Source: Plutella xylostella
Taxonomy: Eukaryota; Arthropoda; Insecta; Lepidoptera; Plutellidae
DNA: 64,000 nucleotides
NCBI RefSeq assembly: GCF_932276165.1
Contig: NC_063994.1
Location: 5,642,001 to 5,706,000, forward strand
Direction: 5' to 3'
Of the stretch, positions 55,671 through 64,000 are shown piece after piece. Positions within the stretch are counted from its first letter, which is position 1. Each line of letters begins with the position of its first letter. The position numbers and the translations under genes are program-made. A model generated the notes under the pieces. That model searched no databases and was not told the origin of the DNA. It worked only from the letters and a program-made list of their open reading frames with translations.

Positions 55671-58600
55671 TAATAAGAGTGCATCTAAGCTTAACATTGT
55701 TCAATGGAATGCACAAAGTTTGCGTCCTAAGTTAATTGACTTTGAGTTATACCTTATCGAAGAAAATATACATGTAGCCATTTTGAGTGAACTGTGGTTA
55801 GAGCCGGAGTCTTTTCTCAACATTAAAGACTATAATCTATATCGACATGATCGAGATGACTCTTACGGTGGGGTGGCCGTTGCAGTGCATAAATCTATTA
55901 AAGCTTATTGTACTCCCATAAATATAACGAATTCAGGCATAGAAGTTATACATATTAAAATACTAAACTGTAAATTTATTGAACACATATTCTCCATATA
56001 CTGTCCTTCTACAGTAAGAACTACTACAACAGATTGGAATCAATTATTTTGCATATTTCCTGAACGAACGATTGTTGCTGGCGACTTCAACGGCCACCAC
56101 ACGAACTGGTCGTATAAAAATGACACAAGAGGTATTACGATCATGGATTCAGCGTTAGAACACGGTTTTACCTCAATCAACGATGGTAGTCCTACTAGAG
56201 TAAGATTAGTTAACGGGATTATTCAGGAATCTTCCCCAGATGTAACTTTTGTGTCTTCAGATATAGCTATTTACTTTGAATGGGCTGTTACTAATGAGTG
56301 TTTCGGCAGTGACCATCTAGTCATTAAATATAAATGTAACAACCAAGGCGTATTAGAATTCATAAATAAACGTAACTTTCAACAAGCTAACTGGAAGGAT
56401 TACAAAGATACCCTCAAAACTTCATTTTCGAATTATGATCAATTTACGGATGTTCAAAGCATGTATGATTTTTTTATAGATAAAATTAACTTAGCGACAG
56501 ATAAGAGTATTCCAATGATAAAAATTTGTACAAACGCTACATGTAAATTCAAACCTAAAGAATATTGGTCTCCAAATTTGTCCCAAGCTGTTGCGCAACG
56601 TAGGCTGGCATTGAAAATTTTCAGACGTAATCCTACTCCACAAAATCTGAATATACTTAAAAATAAAATCTCGAACACTCAAAAACTAATCAGGAAAGCT
56701 AAATCAGAAAGTTGGCATAAATTTTGTAATAGTATTGATGAAACTACTTCTATATCCGATATGTGGCGCAGGATGCGTTGGATGAAGGGTTTTAAGCAAG
56801 CTAAACTATATGTATCACAGGAAAGAAAAGAAGAACTCTTAGTCTCTCTTACTCCTGATTCTGTCCTACCGCTTAAGCCCGCTTGTATATCGTCTAATGT
56901 GGAGTTAGAAAGGGATTTATCAATGCAAGAACTTCAGAATTGTCTTAAAAAGAAGAAAAAAGACACATCTCCCGGCACAGATGGTATAACATACTCAATG
57001 ATCTGCCGTCTGCCGTATGAGGCCAAAGTGTTTCTATTAAACATGTATAATTTGATATTTCAAACAGGCACTGTTCCGTCTCAATGGCGTGATATACAAA
57101 TTGTACCTATACCTAAAGCGAGTATAAATAGCAATTCGGTCCCTAAATTAAGACCCATATCTTTGATCTCTTGCATTTGTAAGTTTTTTCATTTTATATT
57201 GGGATGCCGTATAGAATGGTTTGTTGAGAAAAACAATGTACTGTCTACCAGCTCGTCTGGTTTTAGAAAATCTCAATCATGTTTGGATTGCCTAGTCAAA
57301 ATTGTGACCCAAATTCAAATGGGCTTTTCTAGAAATTGTTCGACTTTAGCATGCTTCCTCGATGTACAAAATGCATATAATAATGTCAGAGTTGAATCTC
57401 TAGTAGAAATTCTCGATGAAATCAAAGTGGGGCAGAAACTTTGCAATTACTTCTGGGAGTTTTTACATGAAAGGCATTTGCACATCAGACCGGAAGACAA
57501 ATTTGAAATCATTATTACGAGATGGTCTCATAGAGGAATAGCGCAAGGCGATCCTATATCTCCGTTATTATTTAATGTGGCAACTTATAATATTTGTAAT
57601 CAGATAAAGGATGTATTTATAACGCAATATGCAGATGATTTTGCTATCTTTAAAACTGATAATTTGTTAAGCAAAAGCTGTGCTGACATGCAAAACGCAC
57701 TGGACTTGATGGTTATTCTCTTAGATTATTTAGGATTACAGTTATCAGCGGATAAATCAAAAACTTGTATATTTAGCAAGGGTAGACGTCGACAACAAGT
57801 TAATCTGGAGATAGACGGTTGCACTCTTCAATCCGTAAATGTTATTAAATACTTAGGAATATGGCTCGATTATAATTTAAGATGGGGAAGGCACATTAGA
57901 GAAGTATGTAAAAAGACTGAAAAATATTTAAATTTGTTTAAAATACTAGCAGGTCCGGGTTGGGGAGTGCACCCTAACTATCTAAGAAAATTATATATTA
58001 GTTTAATAAGGAGTAGAATAGATTACGGTTCATTTTTATTTGATAACAGTGCTAAGACTAATATTTACAGATTAGATAAGATCCAGAACCAAGCTATGCG
58101 AATTATAGGAGGTTTTATAAGGTCGTCCCCAATACATGTTATGGAAAGCGAACTGTGTATAGCACCTTTAGAAATAAGACGTAGATATCTAGGGTAAAAA
58201 TATGTCTTAAAAGCAAAATCTTGGGCCAATAACTCAGTTATGAATCAACTTTCGGAACTATGTGTATATCTCCAGGGTCGTTATTGGCAGAATAAAAAAC
58301 ACCCGTTATTACCTAAATTAGTTAATGATATAAAGGAAGAACATTTACATTCTGCAAACCCTCTGAAAATGTTCTCGTTGAATACTTGGATGTCTAATAT
58401 TAAAGTCGAGGATATTATATTTTGTAGTTTAGATTCCATACGTAAGAAAAAAGGATCCTATGAAATACACGACCTCAAAAATATTACCTTGGGGGACATT
58501 AATATTAAATTTAATCAGTGGTATAAGCTATACACAGACGGCTCAAAGAACAATAGTAGCATGGGAGCGGCCTTTTATGACCCTCAAGGTGGCCAAAATT

Positions 58601-59403
58601 GTATGCTAAAATTAAATAATAATTTGTCGATAATGACCAGTGAATTGACAGCTATATTAGAGGCACTTTTATATGTTGAACAAAATGTACAAAACGACAA
58701 AGTAGTGGTGTTCACAGACAGCCAGAGCGCACTGCAACATCTGGCTCGATGCGTCTCCGGACACGGAGGTGTTTCGATAGCCTATGAGGTACTGCGCCTG
58801 CTACACACATTAAGCAGCGATGGGAAACAGCTGGCTTTACAGTGGATCCCATCTCACATTGGACTCAGGGGGAACGAGGAGGCGGACAGGTTAGCTAAGC
58901 TCGCTAGTACAGAAGGTACGGAACTATACATCTTACCACATTATTCCGAAAGTGTATTTAGGTATAAAAACAAGTGTCATAGCCTTTTTAAAGAATATTT
59001 CAATCAGTTGTCGAAAGAAAAGGGTATATGGTATAAAATAATTCAGTCACACCCTCCTCGTTTGCCTTGGTTCTGTGATTCTAAACTGAGTAGATCTGAT
59101 ATTATAATAGCTCATCGGGCTCGTTCCGGACACATTCCGCTAAATGCATTTGGCTACCTTATGAAAAAAGTTCCTTCTCCCAACTGCAGCGCGTGCGCCG
59201 CGCGCGAGGATCTGCAGCACCTGCTGGCGGAGTGCGCCCGGAACGAGCGCGCGCGCCGCGCATTGTTACACAAGTTAGGGTTTACTGATAATAACTATAA
59301 CATAGGTTTATTTTGTAGTATTCTGGCCGAACCATGGTCAGACTCGGCTAAATGTGTATACAACTTTATAAAACATAGTATTAAGGCAAGAGATGTTAGT
59401 TAA
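55663..59403 (+). pseudogene. I-like LINE ORF2: endonuclease, RT and RNase H, one stop
   Basis: Endonuclease: LNIVQWNAQSLRPKLIDFEL, VAILSELWLEPESF, TIVAGDFNGHHTNW, GSDHLVI. RT: KKDTSPGTDGITYSMICRLP, LRPISLISCICKFFH, SSGFRKSQSCLDC, ACFLDVQNAYNNVRVE, RGIAQGDPISPLLFN and the active site QYADDFAIF. An in-frame TAA at 58195-58197 separates this from the remaining frame to 59403, which has RNase H: KLYTDGSKNNSSMGAAFYD, MTSELTAILEAL, VVVFTDSQSAL and HIGLRGNEEADRLAKL (D, E, D, D all present), then a C-C-H-C tail (CSACAAREDLQHLLAEC). 58720-58900 and 59185-59265 are GC-rich patches in an AT-rich gene. Confidence 0.88.
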
Positions 59404-59526
59404 CTAGATTAGATCTAACTTAAGACTGTTGTGACTGTATTAGTTTAAGGTATGATGGGACTGACATGTTCTGTTGTTGAACAAAGTCCCAATTAAATAA
59501 ATAAAGATTAAAAAAAAAAAAAAAAA

Positions 59527-62275
59527 AATTCAAAAAATGCTTGACCAAGGTATTATTAGACCTTCAACCTCTGCTTGGAGTGCGCCTATTTGGATTGTAC
59601 CCAAAAAATCAGACGCCTCAGGGAAAATCAAGTGGAGATTAGTCGTAGACTTTCGTAACCTGAACCAAAAGACAATAGATGATCGATATCCAATACCTAA
59701 CATTACAGACATCCTAGACAAGCTAGGGAAGTGCCTCTATTTCACCTCGCTAGATATGGCATCCGGTTTTTACCAAGTTCAAATGGACCCCCAAGATATA
59801 CACAAGACTGGTTTTAGTGTTTCAGACGGTACAGGCCACTTTGAATTTTTACGTATGCCAATGGGATTAAAGAACTCTCCTTCTACCTTCCAGAGAGTCA
59901 TGGATAATGTCCTTAGAGGCCTACAAAATGTAATTTGCGTAGTGTATCTTGATGACATCCTAGTTTTTTCGACGTCATTACAAGAGCACATGGTAAATCT
60001 ACGAAAAATATTTCAAAGATTAAGGGAATATAACTTTAAAATTCAGATGGATAAGTCTGAATTTCTTAAGCATGAAACCCCTTACTTAGGTCACATAATA
60101 ACACCCGACGGAGTAAAACCAAACCCGGATAAAATTCAAGCAATACTAAAGTACCCTATTCCGAAAACTGCAAAACAGATTAAAGCTTTCCTAGGACTAT
60201 TAGGCTATTATAGACGGTTCATACCAGATTTTGCTCGTTTAACTAAACCACTGACAAAATGCCTGAAAAAAGGTGCTAAAATTGACTTAAACCCGGAATA
60301 CGTGAATTGTTTCGAACATTGTAAGACCCTATTGACAAATGACCCTATACTTCAGTACCCGGACTTCACTCAAGAGTTCATTTTAACATGCGACGCATCT
60401 AACGTTGCTCTAGGAGCTATTCTATCTCAAGGACAGATAGGATCTGATCACCCAATTGCATATGCTTCAAGGACACTCAATGACAGTGAAGTAAATTATT
60501 CCACCATCGAGAAAGAGCTGCTTGCCATAGTTTGGGCAACAAAGTACTTCAAACCATACCTTTTTGGCCAAAAATTCAAAATCGTGACCGATCACAAGCC
60601 TCTTCAATGGCTTATGAATTTAAAGGAACCTAGTTCTCGCCTCACAAGGTGGCGACTAGCCCTCTCTGTCTATAACTATACAATAGTATACAAAAAAGGC
60701 AAAAGTAATACTAATGCGGATGCCATATCCCGCATAGAAATCCATAATGATGAAATGGTATCATTGGCTGTCAACACGTCAAGACGAAATTCACATTCAT
60801 CATCAACCATAACTGCCCCCGACGATAGACCCTTAATAAGTGACTCATCCACCGACACCGCACATAGCAATGCAGGTGACTTGGACAACCAGGACTTACA
60901 ACAACCTTATGACAGACCAATAATAGACCAATCTTCTACAGAAACAGTTCACACTAGTCACGAAAGCCCCATCTTAGAGATACCCATCACAGATGAGCCA
61001 TTAAATAAGTTTCGTAGACAGTTAATTATCAATTTAACTCCAAATTCCACGAATAAAAAACCCAAAATTACGAAACCGTTTGATCTTTATCAGAGAATTA
61101 TGATAAATATTTCCGAGGAAAATCTTACAGAAGAAATTATATCCACTGTAAAAAACCACATCGACCCTAAATTAAAAACCGCTATTTTAGTTCAGCCCCT
61201 AGACAAAATGTACAACATCGTACCAATTTTACAAAATACCTTTAATGTGTCCTCAGTCAACCTCGTACTAGTAAAAAGAGAAATTCAAAACGTATCTGAC
61301 TATTTAAACCAACAAGACATAATAAGAAAATATCACGACGGCAAGACGAATCATAGAGGTATAAATGAAACATACCTTTCCTTATCAAAAACGTATTACT
61401 GGCCGAAACTTAAGGAAGCTATCACCAAGTTTATAAATGAATGTGCAGTTTGCGGACGAGCGAAATACGACCGTAATCCAATACGTCAAGAATACCAAAT
61501 CGTTCCGCCACCCACAAAACCATTCGAAATTATTCATGCCGATGTACTTACAATAGAACACGAAAAATACCTAACATTAATTGACTCATTTTCTAAATAC
61601 GCACAGGCGTACCGACTACCAGACTGTACTGCCCCTAATATTGTCCGATCACTTTTGAACTTTAGTACTCACCATGGATTCGCAATGACCTTGGTTACAG
61701 ATAACAGTACGGAATTTGTAAATCAGGTAGTAGCCGAATTTTTAAAATTACACAAAATTCATCATCATACCACAGCCGCCTATTCCCCCAATGAAAACGG
61801 TATGATTGAACGTTTTCATAGTACTCTATTGGAACACCTTAGAGTCCTAAAGATTCAGCATAGAAATGAAGCCGCTCAAACTCTAGTCCCCTATGCCCTC
61901 ATAGCATACAATAGCTCTACTCACAGCTTGACTAAGTGCAGGCCGTTCGAATTAATAAATGGACACTTTGACCCACGAGACCCGACAGACTTCAACTTAA
62001 CAGAAATACTTCACCAACAATACCTACAGGATCATAAAACTAAAATGCAAATCGTGTATAAAATTGTACATGAGTCATCGCTGTCCGACCGCGAAGCTAT
62101 AATGACGCGACACACCAGAATAGAGAACCTGAAATTCAGTATGAAGAAGGTCAAGAAATTTTCATTCGTAACCCTGCAGCAGCTAGACAAAAAATTGCAC
62201 CTCGTTATACACATGATAAAGTCACATCGAATTTGCCTATTCATATATACACATCTAAAAAACGCGGAAAAGTAG
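59527..62275 (+). pseudogene. Gypsy (errantivirus-like) Pol, starting inside RT
   Basis: RT begins at LDQGIIRPSTSAWSAPIW, right after the LINE poly-A, with WRLVVDFRNLNQKT, MGLKNSPSTFQRVM and active site YLDDILVF; RNase H with ILTCDASNVALGAIL and DHKPLQW; integrase with an HHCC finger (CAVCGRAKYD) and core motifs IHADVLTI, LVTDNSTEFV and SPNENGMIERFHSTLLEH. Gag, protease and the RT beginning are absent. The frame changes near 62150, in the integrase C-terminal part. The best relatives by motif are insect errantiviruses (17.6/297 type), which are animal retrovirus-like elements; this copy is defective. Confidence 0.88.
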
Positions 62276-62329
62276 CAAAAGCTAGAGCAAAACGCCCTAA
62301 AATACCTATTCAATCTACTTTGTTACAGA

Positions 62330-63180
62330 CTCGCAATAATGCTGACATTGCTGGCCCCAGCACGAGCCGCGACCACTCAAGGGACGCGCATCCGACTTGA
62401 CAGCTTATCTAATGGACCGGGAATATTACCTTACAAACTAGGCCCAACTAGAATGATTAGCCACTATCATACATTTTTACAGGACATAGATCTGGAACAA
62501 ATTCATAGACAAATAGATTCTTTACAGTCTGAACTTACTGACATAACTACCACTATACCTACTCACTCTATTCTCTTATATAAATACAGCATTAAGCACC
62601 TGTCCAGTAAATTAGATAAAATAGCATTGCAACTTGAAACCTTTGAACCTAGACGTGCAAAGCGTGGCTTATTTAACCCGTTAGGGTAATTCATAAAAAG
62701 TATATCTGGTAATCTAGACCACAATGATGCCTTTTGAAAATCTTAGGAAAAAATGACCAAAATTTATCAGACCATTTTAATAAGCAGATAAGTCTATTCC
62801 AAGAATATTCGATCCAACAAACACAGGTACTGAGTAACTTGAGTATTAATCAGTTACGACTGAATAAGGCTATTTCATATCTTATTAATACTACCAATAC
62901 TGATAAGGAGCGATCCATTTATTAAGCTCACATTTCGCAAATTTTAATCATTTTAAGTGATAATTTGCAAGATTTGTATGAAGAAATCAATAGGCTTACA
63001 AATATAATAGCTTTTAGTTATTCAAGTTCTATGCACCATTCTATATTATCTACGCACGATATTAAGATTATGATAAGCAAATTAAAAAGCATATATGATG
63101 CTAACTCTAACCAGATATTTTTTTTATTTTTTTTTAAGAAATTGTTATCACTCCACAGACTTTATGTCCGTGCCTTTTGA
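62330..63180 (+). pseudogene. Errantivirus-like env remnant, broken
   Basis: Downstream of pol, a frame from about 62339 to 62689 has a hydrophobic start and ends just beyond a basic RRAKRG site resembling a furin cleavage site, as in the F-like envelope proteins of insect errantiviruses. A stop follows directly. Two more short frames (62734-62925, 62965-63180) look like continuations of the same protein, separated by stops and frame changes. The region cannot yield a working envelope protein. Its presence shows the Gypsy element belonged to an env-bearing lineage. Confidence 0.65.
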
Positions 63181-63763
63181 AGAGTGGTAATTTTTATGAG
63201 ATAGTTTTTAATTCTTTTATCTACTTTCTACTCGGTAAGGAAGTTTCATTTATATATAGGTATATATATTCTATCTTTTATATATATATTGTTCTTTTTT
63301 TTTTTCTTTTTCTTTTTTCCCTTTTTTTTTTCCACTGCTGGGGGAAAATCCACATGGACACCTGGGAAGAGGACCCAGGTAGTGTCGGGCGTTAACCGAC
63401 TAAAAACCCCCAGCCGTGTATCTCATTATACAAGATTTTTTTTTTTTTTTTTTTCTTTTTTTTTTCCTTTTTTTTTTAATTAATGGTTTTCAGAGTCACA
63501 CTTACATTAGTAATGGCAACAAACTTAACAAGGACAGGGCCAATGCCAGCTGTCTTCGGAGAACTTAGTAGACACCTGGCAATGGCTCGGCCCCTCAGTC
63601 GTTATAGGTCATGTTTTGCCTGATGTTAGTGTGTGACTCTGTTCTTAAAGATAACTTATTTTAATTGTTAGTTATGATATAATAATCAATAGGTTAGTTA
63701 TATAAATTATTTTCCCAATTTGACCTATATTTTGCGCTCTTAACCAAAATTATATTTTATGAT
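63181..63763. other. Polypyrimidine tracts and LINE-UTR-like repeat
   Basis: Two tracts of t with some c (63293-63331, 63436-63478) flank ctgctgggggaaaatccaca, cacctgggaagaggaccca and cgactaaaaacccccagccg, a pattern I associate with lepidopteran LINE UTRs. The open frames across it are low-complexity. The rest to 63763 shows no gene. Confidence 0.45.
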
Positions 63764-64000
63764 TTATTCCGCCCCGTTTTGCCTTCTTAACATTTCCCCA
63801 GAAAGTGCAATGACCTCTTCGTCTCGATTCTTAACTGCCATTTTTAGATTGTACTCGAGGATGCGTTTCTTTGGCGCTGTTATTGCCGTTTTAGCGAGGT
63901 TGCCGATAGCGTCCTCGGTGTCATCCGCATAGTAGGTGCAGGCGGTGGTGTGCCTCGACAGCGCCACTACTGCGTGAGGTATGCTATCGTGCAACTTTAT
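63764..64000 (-). CDS. Unidentified partial ORF, cut by the window edge
   Basis: About 79 codons on minus, open to the end of the window: DSIPHAVVALSRHTTACTYY, DDTEDAIGNLAKTAITAPKK, NLKMAVKNRDEEVIALSGEM and a stop at 63764. Amphipathic and charged, no transmembrane run. I do not recognise the family; in this context it could be the 3' end of another mobile element or a host exon. Confidence 0.35.
   Translation of the reverse strand: MKLHDSIPHAVVALSRHTTACTYYADDTEDAIGNLAKTAITAPKKRILEYNLKMAVKNRDEEVIALSGEMLRRQNGAE

Larger units (their letters stand above)
54750..59528 (+). mobile_element. I-like LINE with RNase H, 5'-truncated in ORF1
   Basis: Contains most of ORF1, a full endonuclease-RT, an RNase H domain and a poly-A tail (59511-59527, after aataaataaagatt). 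It starts within ORF1 at about 54750-54770. It stands between the leader and the pol of a Gypsy element. I could not find matching target duplications. Clade (I, Nimb or a neighbour) is inferred from the RNase H and the three knuckles. Confidence 0.85.

Noticed and set aside
63177..63483. Phenylalanine-rich plus-strand ORFs
   Set aside because: Translations of poly-T tracts; low complexity.

Overview
The window is a stretch of insect, almost certainly lepidopteran, nuclear DNA built nearly entirely from nested transposable elements. Evidence: an AT-rich background with spliced eukaryotic genes (GT...AG introns, 3-5 small exons); BEL/Pao, Copia and insect-errantivirus-like Gypsy elements; RTE, CR1/Daphne-like, I-like and R1-like LINEs; Transib, PIF/Harbinger, P, pogo, Tc1/mariner and hAT transposase remains; a tRNA-derived SINE; and the repeat ending '...gactcgcacttggccg' that is very common in moths and butterflies. 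I found no ordinary single-copy host gene that I can name, and no rRNA, true tRNA or CRISPR array.

1-12 kb: two tandem copies (minus strand) of a Harbinger-type Myb/SANT gene. Copy 1 is split by a full-length BEL/Pao element (identical 417-bp LTRs, 5-bp duplication ccaga, one intact 1739-codon ORF). Copy 2 has lost exon 1 and is split by a near-complete RTE LINE with a 10-bp duplication. 12-16 kb: a pogo-like transposase whose two ends flank a Transib (RAG1-like) transposase pseudogene, then a Copia fragment and a P-element fragment. 16-22 kb: a CR1/Daphne-like LINE with a UAAUG stop-start junction, inserted in an older I-like LINE. 22-26 kb: a five-exon Myb/SANT gene whose last exon carries a 1042-bp Foldback-like element (9-bp duplication, long arms of degenerate ~15-16-bp repeats in inverted orientation, central 153-bp tandem repeat); then a P-element fragment.

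26-34 kb is mostly non-coding, with a hAT-type element (8-bp duplication) enclosing a second TIR element. 33.8-42.6 kb is one PIF/Harbinger element recognisable end to end (TIR cggtcttattcataaaaa, TSD TTA), with a four-exon transposase pseudogene on plus and its Myb-like partner on minus; a gag-deleted Copia element with identical LTRs lies in a transposase intron and a 475-bp insertion with a 9-bp duplication lies in an exon. 42.6-54 kb is a graveyard of P, hAT, R1, Tc1/mariner, MADF and LINE ORF1 fragments, SINEs, MITEs and several perfect inverted duplications.

54-63.2 kb: an errantivirus-like Gypsy element reduced to a leader with tRNA primer site, pol and broken env; a nearly complete I-like LINE with an RNase H domain sits where gag and protease should be. 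The last 800 bases hold polypyrimidine tracts, a LINE-UTR-like repeat and an unidentified partial ORF.

The most unusual items are the Foldback-like element, the end-to-end Harbinger element with its nested passengers, the gag-less but recently mobile Copia copy, the perfect inverted duplications, and the Gypsy/LINE chimera. All boundaries come from reading the sequence by eye; no alignment or database search was run.
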